Part shown: positions 43,287-55,805 of the stretch, piece after piece
Position numbering within the stretch: position 1 is the first letter of the stretch
Layout: the number at the start of each line of letters is the position of its first letter
Source: Sordariomycetes sp. S80-01Y
Taxonomy: Eukaryota; Ascomycota; Sordariomycetes
DNA: 64,000 nucleotides
Direction of reading: 5' to 3'
Assembly: GCA_037042185.1 (NCBI GenBank)
Contig: JAXQJY010000028.1
Coordinates: 1,178,001 to 1,242,000, forward strand
The notes under the pieces: generated by a model
What the model was told of the DNA's origin: nothing
What the model saw: only the letters and a program-made list of their open reading frames with translations
Databases searched by the model: none
Translations under genes and position numbers: made by a program

Positions 43287-43862
43287 GGTCCCAGATGACC
43301 ACGCTCAAATGGCCAACACGAGATCCTAGGACAAAGCCAACGGACATGCTGCCCAAAGGGCTGACTCACGAAATGACGATTGCGCATCACGAATACTTTG
43401 GAAACAGGGAGTGCTTTCATAAATCTTGTTCGCTCACATGGCTTTCACGGCCTCAGGACGGCGGAATACTCCTCTCCGTCTTCGGCCGAAAAATACTAAA
43501 TATATACAAATTGCAGGCTTCCCACCTTTTGTTTTGCTCCGTTCTTATCTCAATTCTTCCCAGGTCGGTCCTCCCCACGCCGGGCCCCGGGAAAGTGTAT
43601 ATCAATCCCGTGCAAAGATCTTCCCACTGCAAGTTCCACCCCTGTACTGAGCCCGATCTCTAAAAAGGATATGTCTCTCGCGTTCCTCGCATGGTATGGA
43701 TAAAAACTCCATGAATAAAAACGTAAAAGGAAAATGTTGCAGCAGCGGCACTGAAATGGTAGGAGAAAAGGAAAAAAAGAACGCTCAGCTTGGAGCTGCG
43801 GGTCATTCATGGCGTGGACCGAATCTCATCGGTTCGTGCTTTATGCAGGATGTTCTCGTAGA
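43287..43862. other. Convergent 3' region between FAF1 and STE12
   Basis: About 575 bp, AT-richer than the genes, with an AATAAA at 43714-43719. It probably holds both 3' UTRs. No gene seen. Confidence 0.55.
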
Positions 43863-46160
43863 TTAGAGACCGCCGCCGTGCTGGCTAACAGTCATAGGCA
43901 TGCTCAGCGTTTGCAGACTATTGTTGAAGGTTTGGCTCGGGGTGATCGTGGCGGGTGGTGCCAAGCCTCCTTGATTAGCAACGGAGCTAAGCGAGCCTGT
44001 GATGTAGGCATTTTCAGATGTGGGCGACGCCTCCTCAAGAGAGCCCAGCTGGTCTTCTCCTGAGAAATCCTCTTCCTCTTCGCCCGACAGGTTGAAAGGG
44101 CCCTCGCCGCCGTCCTCGCGCTCGTGCGTGCGCTTATGTCTACTTTAGTTAGCATCTGATGAAGAAGGGTGAGAGGAAGTAACGTACTGGGCGAGATTAT
44201 CCGATCGTGAAAAGGCCTTGTTGCACGAGGGGCAGATGTACGGCCTCTCTTGCGTGTGGGTTCTGACATGACGCTTAAGATGTTCTAATCTCTTGAAGAG
44301 CCGGCCGCAGCTAGGAATGGGGCAGGAGTGTGACTTCTGAGGATAGGGGCCGAGTTCCATGACGGTGGCCGATCGCGCGCGGCGGACGGCGCCATTGACG
44401 CCCGGGCCAGGGCGGCGAGGGTGTTCATGGCGGCCGTCTGGAGAGACCTCCTCAGCGTTCATGTAGTCTTGCTGGAGAGCCATGGGGTTCATGGCAGGGC
44501 TGCCCTCCACAGTGGACAGAGGAGTTCCATGTCGTGACATGTCCAGCTGCTCCTTGTGGTGGTTTCCCATGGACATGCCAGAGGCACTGTAGGACAGGCC
44601 AGGGGGTGAGTTCCCCGCAGATTCGTCGCCCTCAGCCACCGGGCCAACAGAGGCGGAGATCGACCTCCTGAGGTCCGAAGGTCGGTGGGCAGCGTTGGCG
44701 GTGGCCGTGGGGTTGCCGTTGGGGATTGCCGACATAGATGTGGGAATGGATGAACGCCGTCTCCTCTGCTTATATGTCGGCGAACCTTCGATCACAGAGT
44801 AGACGTTGTTTGTCCCGTAGGAACGATTGTACTGGTGGCCAGCCATGTTGGAGGGGGGCAAATGAACCATCCCGTTCATGTTGCCACCCATACCAGTAAC
44901 GTGGTCAGGAATGGCCGAGTAGAGACCGGTCTCCTCATTGGCGATGTACGCGGGCTCGGCAGACATACCGAGAGCATGCTGAGGCGGGGTTATCGGCTCA
45001 AAGGACATGCCACGGTTGCTGTAGTCCTCATACTGAGATGAGACGAAGGAAGGTGCGGGCGAATACTCGAGGCCATAGGCTGGCATGGAAGCGTGTCGCT
45101 GATGACCTTGAGTGATGGGGACTCCATTGTGGTTGTACTGCACTCGCGAGAAGTCATTTTCCCTCTTGATTGAGGGGACGTGGTGGGCCATCTGAGGCAT
45201 TGTCATCGTTCCGTAGGGCGCCATTGCGTCCATCCCCTCCGCTAAAGGGGGCATCGACTGAGGCATTGACTGAGGCATCGACTGGGGCATCGACTGGGCC
45301 ATGGACTGGGCCATGGACTGCGGCATAGACTGCGGCATAGACTGCGGCATCATTTGCGGAGGGGCCATCGAGTCCATAGCGCGCATAACGGGAGAGTTGG
45401 TTTGGCTTTGGGGGAAACCGGCTTGCTGGGCATTGAAGGAGGAAGAATTGGCTTGTTGCGCCTTGGTCAGCTGCTCGTACAGCGATTGCGACGAGTCGTA
45501 CTGGAAGGACACGGCAGGCTCGCTCACAGCCATTGTGGTAGCCTCCTGGCCCATCTTCTCGCGCTTCAGGTCTCTCTCGAGCGCATCCAAGAAAAGTCGG
45601 TCATGAGGCACGCTGTACCAGTAAAACACCTTTTGCTTCTTCTGGGTTCGAATGCAGTTGTTCTTGTAGAGGAAGTCGAGAAAGGGGCTCTTGGGCTCCT
45701 CGAGCGAGGCGTCGGTTCCGGACTTGAGGTTTCGCAGATCGGAAAAGATGCCTTCCTCGAATTTCTTGGAGTTCTTCACCGGACGACCGAAAGCCTGGAA
45801 TCGGAAAGAAAGGCATCGGACAATGTCTGTACCAGAGATGTGGAACAGGTTGTTCCTGGGAAACGTCAGCAACCGCATTGTGCCCGTGCTACGGTAACCA
45901 CTTACCACAGAACGCAAGATACATATTCGCCTGTGGGAAGAAGGAACCTCCGAATGTATTGGTCAGGCGACCAGTCAACAGGAGCAGAAATGAGGAAATA
46001 TTTCACTGTCGATCACGCGTGTCAGTCAATGTCCCAAGGCCACAACGCGGCGCCGAGACTTACGGTTGTCAACCTGGTTGAGGGCAACCTGGGCATCATG
46101 GGGCAGAGCCTGCTGAGCCTCGGTGCTCAGCATGAAGGTTTCCGGCTTCTGGGACGCCAT
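43863..46160 (-). CDS. STE12: Transcription factor STE12 (SteA type)
   Basis: Four exons on the minus strand: 46160-46064, 46005-45906, 45855-44188, 44139-43863 (713 aa). Introns are 58, 50 and 48 bp. This is the nuclear target of the Fus3/Kss1-type MAP kinase, controlling mating, invasive growth and, in pathogens, host penetration. The STE homeodomain-like DNA-binding domain (~25-140) reads VDNLKYFLISAPVDW, WNNLFHISGTDIVRC, FGRPVKNSKKFEEGI. The C-terminus has two C2H2 fingers: CPIPSCGRLFKRLEH..H (from ~577) and CPSCNKAFSRSDNLAQHKRTH, as in filamentous Ste12 but not in yeast. Intron 3 cuts finger 2 just before its first zinc-binding His. A PQSM/AQSM tandem repeat lies in the central region. 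The end SMPMTVSQHGGGL fits the family. Confidence 0.96.
45251..45350 (-). repeat. 12-bp tandem repeat coding MPQS/MAQS in STE12
   Basis: Eight consecutive four-residue units (three MPQS, two MAQS, three MPQS) from a 12-base repeat in the central low-complexity part of STE12. Copies differ by a few bases, so it is fairly old but still likely length-variable between isolates. Confidence 0.85.
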
Positions 46161-46864
46161 GGCTGCATTTTGGGGATACATGCCGCGCTTCCCTCGCTCT
46201 TCAGCGTGCTGCGAACAGTGTCGATTGTTGTTGGTGACCGGGGGAGGCGTGAGTCTGTCGGTGCTACTTTTGCGGGTGTCTGTGTGCGGTGCAATTCAAC
46301 ATGCATGTATGGAACGAATGTCGCGTCGTGTCGTCGGGGATAAAGATGGTGGATTAGGAGGCGCTGCCTTCCTAGAACGAGGAGATGCGTCGATCTGACG
46401 AAGAATTCGAGACCAGCCCGGAATTGGATGAATTGTTGTCGTGGATTTCGAACGGTGCCAGCCACTGCGTCAAGCAAGGTGCTGGTTCGTGGCCGGAGGG
46501 CGAGCAAAGACCGTCAAGGTGCTGTGCTGCCTGGGGTGCGGCCGAGGAGACTCTGTGGTGTAGATCGGCGGTTGCGCAGATCTGACGACAGTCACAGAGA
46601 CGCCGGATTAGACGTTTCGAGGTGACGAAAACAAGGCAAGGAAGAAAAAGGCAACAAGAAGCCAACTAGATCGCGTCTTGGTAGTCGTGGCTCATAAGAT
46701 GCGTGACTGCGACAGGATCCGTCTCTGGTATGGAGAGGAGAGGGGGTGGCCTGCTGGCGGCTGCGACTGAGACGAAACGATGGAGAAGACTGGACCTGCG
46801 CCTTGTGCGATCGAAATGAAAACAAATGTGTTCAGCAGGCACGCGAAAGGAGGCGCGATGTCCC

Positions 46865-46958
46865 TGAAGAGAAGAGAGGAGAAAGGGGAGGGGAGGAGGT
46901 GGAAGACGATGAGGACTGAAGCGAAGACGAACGAGCGAGGAGATGGATGGGAGGAGAC
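46865..46958 (-). promoter_or_regulatory. CT-rich tract of the STE12 upstream region
   Basis: The plus strand is nearly pure A/G here, so the STE12 sense strand is C/T-rich, about 700-800 bp before the ATG. Fungal promoters often carry such tracts close to the transcription start, which would imply a leader of several hundred bases. Confidence 0.4.
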
Positions 46959-49587
46959 TTGATTTGGGGGGTGGGCGCTGGGCCCAGCAGCGGCGGCTAG
47001 CTGTTTAATGAGAGAGCCCAGGCCGCTGCCATGTCCGCCAGGTGCCAGTTGCTAGCTGCCAGCCCATTGGCTCCAACCACCAGCGCCGCTCTTTTCCCTG
47101 AGGGCCGCGACTCGCGAGTACATCATTGTTGCCGTATATTCAAATGCATCCACCGGTACTAACAAGTACCTCCCACCCATTGGCGCAGTCCACCGTCCAC
47201 CTCCAGGGCGCTCAACTCACTAAGGTAAAGCGCTCTACCTCCGCTACGGTTGCCAACTGCTCAGGTCTTGAACCACCTGCCCTTTGATTACCCACGAGGT
47301 GGCTTCAGCAAAACAATCTATCCTTGACAACTTGAGCGAAAGACATGGACAGCACACAACGACCGGCCCTTGTCGACATCGCAGTTTGCCTCTTCTCAGT
47401 TCCGCGCCCTCATCGCCGCGATCGCTGATAGCAGCCGCACCCACCACAACCCATGACTGCCAAACTGGGGCCGGCCCCTACACTTGCATCCAGCGTCCAG
47501 TCCACAACTGACCGCCAGCGACAGGGATCCGTCAGTCGAGATCATCACTCGCGGCCCCCTCCGTAGAGAACTCCAGCAGTTCAACAGGGAGAGACTCGTT
47601 GCGAATCCAACTGCAATTGCTACACCTGACTCGGGGGGTCGTTTGTGCGTCCGCTGCCGATGGTACACAGGTAATGCCACCTCCAACTACCATACACCCT
47701 TGCGTGCCAGTGCTGTTGCCGATGCGTACCTGAGCTCGCGTGGACCTGTTGAGCCTCGCGGAATGGGAGAGGCGTGTTCAGACATGCGGCCTGGTGTCAC
47801 CGCCGCTGGTCTCCCGCGCAGGGAGACAAGAGCCACAGGTCTCAGTCCCATTCAACTCCTCGTCACGACCTGACCGAAGCAAAAGGAAAAATCAGACTCG
47901 TCACCGAGCCGAGAACCTATGCCCAACGTCTATTAGGTAGTTTGGTCTGGCTGTCTGGGCCGAATTCCAATCGGACCCACGCCCTCACCAGCAGCCCCTC
48001 GGAGCAGTTGACTCTCTGGGCAACCAAAGCAGGGGTGGCGCGGAAAGACGTCGAGAGGCACCAGAATCTCAAGTTGGCGAGAATCCTGACAAGGTGCCCC
48101 GCTGAAGATCTCTCCCTCCCACGGCGACCCTCCTCGTCCAGACCTGGCAGCAAGGTTTCTTCTCGCCCTCGGTGCGTCCCATTGCATGTTATGGCAAATC
48201 TGGCTTGCAGCGATACGGCAAAGAATGACGACTGGTCACATCACCTGTCCATCTGCCGCTCCGGCGCCTCATGGAACGGCCAGGCGGTCGCTCGTCTAGC
48301 GGTTGGCGCCATGATTGGGCTCACAATATCGAGGGAATGGGGCGTAATCATGGAAAGAGGCCGTTGTACCAAGCACTGGCAGCCTGGTACGTATTCGCAA
48401 CGGCTCTCTCGCTGGTCGAGAGGCCCGGCAGGGGGTCACCGATGACCAGCATGACTGACTCCACGCTTGCGCCGGGGAAGACCAAGCCCCTGTCCACCAA
48501 TTCAAGGCATCATGCTGCCGCGAATGGAAAGCCAACTTTGCTTTCGTGCTCTCCATCACAACTGCTGCCAAATGAAAAGAGGGCCTATATGTCGGCTGTT
48601 AATGCCCGGAGCCGAGTCGTCTCCCAGCAGTCGTTCGACCACAGAGCGGATAGGTGCCCCCATCCGCGGTGGAAACCAGGAGAGTAGAGAGACACATGGA
48701 CGCCCATCTCGGATGTAGTGCTTTTTGGGATTCTGGCCCGCGTGCTTTGTCAAAGTTCCACAGGCATCACGGCTAGATGCTAGCGCATTTGACTCAGGTC
48801 CGGAAAGCTCGCAGGCAGTGAGCCCAAGGTCGCTGCTGTTCAGCTCAGAAAAGGTTCTGTGCTGCCGTCACAACGCGCTGGGACCGATCTCTTGGGTCTT
48901 GGTACGTAATGGTGGCTGAATTTCCAGGCCTCCTACAATTGAACCGAGGGACGATGCTAAGCAAATGGCTTCCGCGTCACCAACCCTTCTCGCCTTGAAC
49001 GGCCAACACCGCAAACCCAACCGGAGTCACTTGGCCCTATGTGCCCGCTCTTTACACATACAGGACTTCTGGTCATCTCCATGTGCCAATTTTAGAGAAG
49101 AGTCGGGCAAGAAGAAGTAGACAGTGACCACTCTGTCGCCGGCAACTTGCGCGCAGAGCCAATCCCCCAAACCTGCGCCCATGTGGCTTGTCTAGCGCAG
49201 CCAAGGCGGGAAGATGAGACCCTGTCATTGTGAAACACGCCTGGCACTGCTTCAGAATCGCTGCCCTGCCCGGGTTTCGGCGCTACAGTAACATTGCAGC
49301 CCCTCTGTGGCTTCCACCTCCTCCCTGGTTGGATTGCGACACGTCGACGAAAGATGCAGGTCGCACCAGCCATTCATTTTCCTTTCTGGCCGCAGAACAA
49401 TCTGAACTGGGGGGAAGACAATTCTGATCGCTCAATACCGCAAACTCACAAAGAGCGACATGCTTCGCCGGATGGGCGCTCCCAAAGAGCTTTGCCCTGG
49501 GTGGCCAGGGGTCCAGGATGATAACGAGTCAGGGAGGCAATTAGTATCTCATTCACCACACGCTGCACGCGAATCTGGCAGAGCATG

Positions 49588-49603
49588 TACGGAGTACGGA
49601 GTA
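49588..49603 (+). repeat. Two overlapping TACGGAGTA motifs
   Basis: TACGGAGTACGGAGTA: two 9-base copies overlapping by two bases. The same 9-mer occurs at 25790-25798 and, reversed, at 29867-29875, all in spacers. It is a sequence I associate with intergenic DNA of many filamentous ascomycetes. Confidence 0.6.
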
Positions 49604-52600
49604 CGAAAGACTGCTTCCGCTAGCATCGACCTTGTCTAGACCCGATCGTGAGGCAGATCACCGACGCTACGGGCTGCGCGGGTCCAAACTCGAAGATTCT
49701 CCCGATGGGACGCACATCGTCGCCCACATCATCACGGCTGCTGTTTGATCACCACCTGCATGCCGGAGACTTCGCTATTATCGAGGGGACCGCAGACCTA
49801 ATGACGCGCCGATCTCTCCCGTGTGCCGCGCCAGGGCAAGTGACCGACCCGGTGGTCATGTTGCTCTATTCTGGTCGACAGCAAAGCTGCAAGCTTTCGA
49901 TGCTGTGTCACAGCCGGTGACCAGGGATGGACATCTGCAAAGCCCCTTTGCAATTTTACTCTCCCGACGTTTCCAGGGTTCCTGCACATTGGGGTAACGA
50001 CGGCGGGCAGCTGCTTGCATCGAGCTCTGCTTTTGAATCCAGATGCCCAATTGAAGCTGCAGAAAAGAGCTTGTGTGATGGTATCTCGCTGTACGAGTAA
50101 ACTCTGCGCAGGTACTGCCAGCTCGGCGCGAAGCTCACCAATCTCATGGTACCACAACGTCGACCACTCCCCACATTGAGGCCGCAGCAGAAGTGGCCGG
50201 ATTCTATTCAGGGCATCTTCGATTCAACATGCCGTCGTCTGTGCAGGATCTCATCCCAGATGGGCCTCGTCAGCGGCGACCTCGGCGCGAAGGCAGCAAG
50301 AGGTTGTCGTCGAAGCTCGAACCGCCCAGCTCATGAGATCTGGAGAAGCGAGACATGGAATTTGTGCTTCAGAGGCTAATTTTAGGCTAAGCTTAAGTCT
50401 GAGGGAGCCAATCAATAGCTGAAACAGAAGAGTTATGCAAGCGATGCGCTGGAGGAGCAAAGATGTGCAGGCCTTCACAATGATTGGCTTGAGTCCCTGG
50501 CTCAATGCTGGTATCCGTCAGGCAACACAAAACACAAGACAGCACCTTGGTCGCGACTCTCATGCCGCGCCGACACCACTGGCACTCACTCGAGCCGCCT
50601 CTCCAGAAAGGTGATTGGCAACTTACAAGCTGTTTCCCTGGCGCACGGCTAGCCGGCAGACTCAACCTGACTGCTGCTGTTCTCGCCAGCCCTCGTCTCC
50701 AGCCCCTAAGTGACACCATTACCACGATAGCCTCTACCGCTGTTGTGTTCCATCACCACCTTAGCTTTACGAGCTCAACGAAGCCGTCTCCGCTACCGTG
50801 GCACTCGCAGAGTCAGGGTCTTGGAAGCCCCCGCTCTGGCTGGGTCTGGCAACAACTGCCGAACCCTATACAATGCATCCGAACCGACCCTCAGGCGCTG
50901 CCCATCCGGTCCGACCTCGTGTCGTCAGATCAAGATGCCTCCTGAAAACTCTACCCACGATGACCTCCACCCCAGCCAGCCATCATCCTTGGAGTCAACG
51001 GGCTTCCGCATCGGCCCTAGGGAGTTTGTGGGGTGCCATGCCAAGCGGCTGACAACCTGAAACGCGTCCCTGGCGTGCTTCCTCCGTTACTACACCAAAA
51101 GAGTCTGCATCACCATCGCATCGCAACCGCCTGCAGCAGTCTGGGCGCTGTTCTCCTCAACAGTCCTTCCTCATTGGTGTGCCTTGCATGAAAGCTCCGA
51201 CTGTTGATCGCATCGGCAGATATCGCGCGACATGCACCCAGCTCGACCACCATTCCAGCTCATCGTCGAGTTTCAGGACTCCCAATACGGGCCAACGTGC
51301 AGGATGACAGTCGAAAGCGGGTTCTGTGCGACGGGATGCGACGGGACGCGACTCGTCCCTCTGGGACGAAGACGTCAAGCTACCGACGACGAAACTGACC
51401 AACCTCCTGGCTGGTGCTGAAACTCGGGGGCTTCTGGTATCAGACTCTTCGAGAAGCTCGAGTCCCCTTTCTCACGGCTTCAAGTTTCAGGGGAGTGGGA
51501 GCTACAACGCTTCTTCTTGGTGGAGTATCCACATGTTGGATTCCAAGAAGGTCATTCATGTCTAAGTCCTCGGACGGCAGTTGAAGCACCGCGCGATGTC
51601 ATGAGCTCTTGGACGGTGTTGTGAGGTTCGGCTTTCTGCGCCCAGCAACCATGTCTTCGTCTGCAGCTCAAACAAGGAACTGCAGAAGACAATCCTCGGC
51701 AAGTGCTAGCTCTATCGAGAACCACGCACAGGAACAATGGCGCTGTCTCCGGTCTCGACCCCGCCGATTCAGGAGCCTTGGTTTTGCGTCTTCAAACATG
51801 GCGATTCTGGCTGAGCGTGCAGCTTAGTCGAGCCCTGAGCTGACTATCGTTTCCTCAGCCCATATTCAGCACTTGGCATTATATATCACCAAACACTATC
51901 GAGTGACTGTTGACCCTGTCCCCGCGGGCTGCGCGGGGTGCTCATGAAAACGACGAGCTTGCGCTGTTGCGGCATTCTTGTCCGATCGCCCGAGGGCTGG
52001 CTGTGCCTCAGCAAAGGTCACAGAAGCTCCGTTGAGAACGCCGGTGACTCTCTTCTGCCCCAAAAATCTATGAAGAAGTCTCATTGGAGTCTAGCAAGTA
52101 GCTACTGTTCTCCCACGGGCGTGCAAGCGCATTTCCCAGCCCAGTTCTCGGCCCTAACTCAGCACCGGCTCATTCTCCCTCTTCCGCGCCCATGCGAACC
52201 CGGGACCCTGAGTTTCAGATCACGACCGACTTCTTGGTCCCGGATCAATTCCCTTTTCGAGATGCGCTGACGTTCTGAACTGACCCAGTCGCCTTACCCA
52301 TCTCCCCTACCTTCCTATGCGAGTCGTACTCGTGGACGTCGCCACGCGTGGCAACTGCGTCGCAGGTGCAACTAAGCCAATAATGTGGCATTGCGTAGGG
52401 AGATGCGCGTGGTTATGCGGCTGCCTGGGTAGAAGCCGAGTATGCGCCGGCCATGTTATCTTGGTGGTAGGTATGTTCGTCTGCTTGTCAGTGGAAGGGG
52501 CTCTGTTACTATTTTCTGAGTTGTCGATGTGGACGCCATCTAAGTCGATTTGACCCTTGAGAAATCCGCTGGAAGTTAACTAAGGAAATCTTGATTACTG

Positions 52601-53752
52601 GGGAAAAAACTTCTTCCTCCCGCCCATTCTCAACCTTAGTCTCACTAGATACGAGTGTCATGGACTGACTGGTGATCATCTGTCGACGGACGCACATTCT
52701 CAGCCACTCGGCTGCCGTTGATGTCAAGTTCTTGCAGTCCTATCCAAAATTGCTGACTCGGAAGAGACATTTGATGCTCCCCCTCAGAAGCACTGTGGAG
52801 GCTCTCTACAGTGTCATCATGAATCTGGAGCTCTTGGTGTCCGCTACGGCATACGACATGAGGAAGAGCGATGTTTGGCGCCCATGGCACACGGGACATA
52901 TCTATCCCAAAGCATTGTGCTGTATTATGGAGCCAGTCCCTCGACGCATCTGAGAGAACTTGAAGAGTAATTCTGTTCGTTTTCCGAGCCTTTGCCTGGG
53001 TCTACTTCTTTGCCTGTGTCTTTCCGGTTGCTTCCCTCAATAGGTGGCCTACCCTGCAGCAGGCGCTCGAGGGTACGGGGGGATCAACGATGACTAGCTC
53101 GGGTGGAACGATCCTTCAATCCATTCTTAGTGCTTATAATAGTCTATACTTATTATTGAATCACTTAGACCGATTTGCTCTCGGAGCTATTAGGAGAAGT
53201 AGCTTTGAGCATGGGCACGGGATGGTACACTGTGGTGTGGTAGACTGCCAGTCCTCAACTACGCAAAGGATTTATCAGCGGATGGAATGGTTTGTGTGGA
53301 ATCTGATCTCATAAGAGCTCTACTGTCGAGAAGTCAACATAATCTTGGTGCATGCTTGGAGTGTTGCCAGCCCCTTTACCTTGTTTACACTACACCCCTG
53401 AACTCTAGAATCAAAACGTCAACGGCACAAACAAATTGGCGAAACATAATCTGCATCCTATCCACTTCACGGAGCACGTACGCAGATGTCGGGGATATAT
53501 ATGTTTCTAGTCGTGAATTTTGTATACTTTTGATGACACAAGAACAACTCGCCCACGCCTTTATGCACACACATCTATGCTGTCTCCCTCGCCTGATCGT
53601 CATCAATGTCCAAGCCATTCTCGCCACGAAATATAAACGTCATTTGTCAGTCGTCCTCAGCGTCTCTGTTTGCGCCCCCTTTCAATCCATGCCTTCACCC
53701 GCGCGACTGTGCTCGAGGGCCGTGCCTGTCAGGCCTGCAGTGACGCGCCCTC

Positions 53753-55805
53753 CTAGGACCTCGCCTCCTCAAGCTCGAGTTCCAGCTGTCGGATTCTCTC
53801 GCTCTGGTCCTGGCTCCCGGAAGCACCGCCGCCGACCTTCTTCTTCAGCGCATCGACCTCGTCGACCAAAAGGTTGATCTTGTCGTTTTGGGAGTTGATC
53901 AGCTTGGTCTGGTTTTCGATGAGCAGCTTGATCTGGTCGAAACCGGACTCTAGTCCAGTCGAGGGAGCAGGAGCTGGGGCCGATGGGGTGGAGGCTGTGA
54001 CGGGAGTTTTGTTGACAGGCGAGGCAGACTTCGCAGCGGGTGCTGTAGACGTGTTTGCAGTCTGGACCTTGGAAGGGAAAGCAGGCTTGTTGTCTGCCGG
54101 CTTCTGAATTGGTTGCTGAGCCCGTTGGGGCGGCTTGGAGATCTCCTCGAAGCTCGAGGCGTCATCTTCCTCCTCGTCCGGTTCCTCATTGTCCTGATAC
54201 TTGTTCGCCATGGCAGCAATGCTGCCCTTCTGTTCCTTCATCGTGGGCGGCGGGCTCCTCACCGCCGGGGAAACGGGCTTAGGCTCATCCACCTTCTTGG
54301 GCTCTTCCTTCTTGACAGGCGCAGGCATAGTCTCGATCTTGGGAGGAGGCTTGTAATCACTCGCCACCTCCTTCGGCGCAGTCCCCTCGTAAATGCCTTC
54401 GAGGTCGATTTTAGGAGGGACACCAGTCTTGCCGTCAAGCCACTCCTTTGCCGTCACAGCGGGCTTTGCGCCGATGGCAGGAGGGAAGATATCGGCCTGG
54501 AAGGTCTCGGCGCGCCTGGGCACGGTGAAAGAGATGGGCTCGATGTAGGTGTCGTTTACGGTCTTATAGGCTCGCATGATTTCGTTCTCGTGCACGTTGA
54601 TGCCGCGTCGGGGCATGAAGGCCAGGCCACGCTGGGGCTCGAGGGACTTGTGCTCGGATAGGTACTCGAACTTGTCGTTTTCGTACTCGTAGTAGCGAAT
54701 GTTACCGTCGCTGGAAAAGTTAGTTTCCTGGCACCTCAATCGCAAGGCTAGATCGACTCACCCCTTTCCAGCAAGGAAGAGACAGTTGGAACCGTCGTCC
54801 CAGAACGGCATGCACACACCAGAAATAGAATCAATCATGGTGAAGCCTCCGATCGGCTCAGACCTGCCCGGCTCCCACAGGGCAATCTGCCTCTCACTCA
54901 TCCTCGAGAAGCCCGTGGTCGCAAAACGGTTGTGCTCGCCCATCCAAACAGCCCTGCTGTTCTTGGCGCCCGCGTGCCCGGCTGACTCGTGGATGGGCTT
55001 CTCCTGACGCGCGTCCCACACGCGGACCTTCTTGTCGCGCGAGGTCGTGACGAGCATGCTGCCAGCAGCGTTCCATGATAGGGATTGAACGATGTCGGTG
55101 TGCTTGAGTGTCAGAGGCGCCTGGCCGGTTTGGATGTCCCAGAGCTTGACGGTGAAGTCGCCAGAGGCGGAAGCGAGGACGTTTTCGGCGGCGGGGTTGA
55201 AGAGAACCTGTCCTACTTTCCTGTAGAGGCGTCAGTTTCGAACGCGCGGACCAAGGCAGAAAGCTAACCTCGAATGTCCGCCCAACTTGCTCACAGGCGA
55301 AACGTCAGGGACGTCCTCCGCGTCAGTGTATAGCGTAAACCCTTCCGGCACTTCCCAGATTCCCACTTTACCATCCTCAGAAGCCGAAGCAACAATGCGG
55401 TCATTGAAGGGGTTCCAGTCAGTGTCGAGAACGGCAGCGGTATGCCCTCTGAACAACGGAATGACGTCCGGCAGCTTGCCCCTCTCCTCCAAGGGGATGA
55501 CTGCGAAGGCGCCGCCACCAGAAGCATCCCAATTGACGCTCAAATACTCAGGATTGACCTAAAACCGCGCGCGACCGTCAGCACTTCGCCAAGAATCGAC
55601 AAGACCTGAGACATGGACGGACCTTGACCAGGTTAGTGTCCCAGGCATTGCGGCTGATACGAAGGTTATCGTAGCAGAACTCCTTTCGCGTCGGTTTGCC
55701 AAATACATGGCCTGCAGGAACAGTGTCAGCAGCCTCCTGGGCGTGCGGCGCGAGGTGGCGAAGCTACTCACGATACTTGGAGGAGCGGACGAATCGGCCA
55801 GCCAT
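53753..55805 (-). CDS. CRN1: Coronin (actin-binding WD40 protein)
   Basis: Five exons on the minus strand: 55805-55772, 55711-55623, 55558-55269, 55220-54762, 54710-53753 (609 aa). Introns are 60, 64, 48 and 51 bp, phases consistent. It bundles actin and regulates Arp2/3 at cortical patches. The N-terminus MAGRFVRSSKYRHVFGKP is the coronin signature, followed by the WD propeller (FRGHTAAVLDTDWNPFNDR, ASGDFTVKLWD, TTSRDKKVRVWD) and the coronin extension (GLAFMPRRGINVHENEI, EPISFTVPRRAETFQ). A P/E/K-rich acidic linker with SSFEEI leads to a C-terminal coiled coil (ENQTKLINSQNDKINLLVDEV) for trimerisation. It is in tandem with BUD4 upstream. Confidence 0.96.

Larger units (their letters stand above)
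46161..53752. other. 7.6-kb region without recognisable genes, upstream of STE12
   Basis: No frame here shows a family motif or a convincing spliced gene. The longest ones (47774-48445, 223 aa; 53287-53877) are compositionally random. Base composition is like the rest of the window, so it is not an AT-rich RIP-mutated island. The left ~1 kb is the STE12 promoter/leader, with a purine-rich plus strand at 46865-46958 (a CT tract on the STE12 sense strand). Two overlapping TACGGAGTA motifs sit at 49588-49603. The right end is the 3' flank of coronin. Non-coding transcripts or a very long STE12 leader cannot be seen from sequence. Confidence 0.5.

Noticed and set aside
42725-43420. 231-aa minus-strand frame over FAF1
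   Set aside because: It lies opposite FAF1 exon 2 and reads as P/R/S-rich noise; the plus-strand protein has clear family motifs.
45354-46343. 329-aa plus-strand frame over STE12
   Set aside because: Antisense shadow of STE12 exons; no domain and it crosses three introns of the real gene.
47774-48445. 223-aa frame in the STE12 upstream desert
   Set aside because: Random-looking composition (many R, S, W, P) and no recognisable motif or plausible exon partners.
49231-49237. TGAAACA pheromone-response element upstream of STE12
   Set aside because: A single 7-base match in 7.6 kb is about what chance gives; no paired site nearby.
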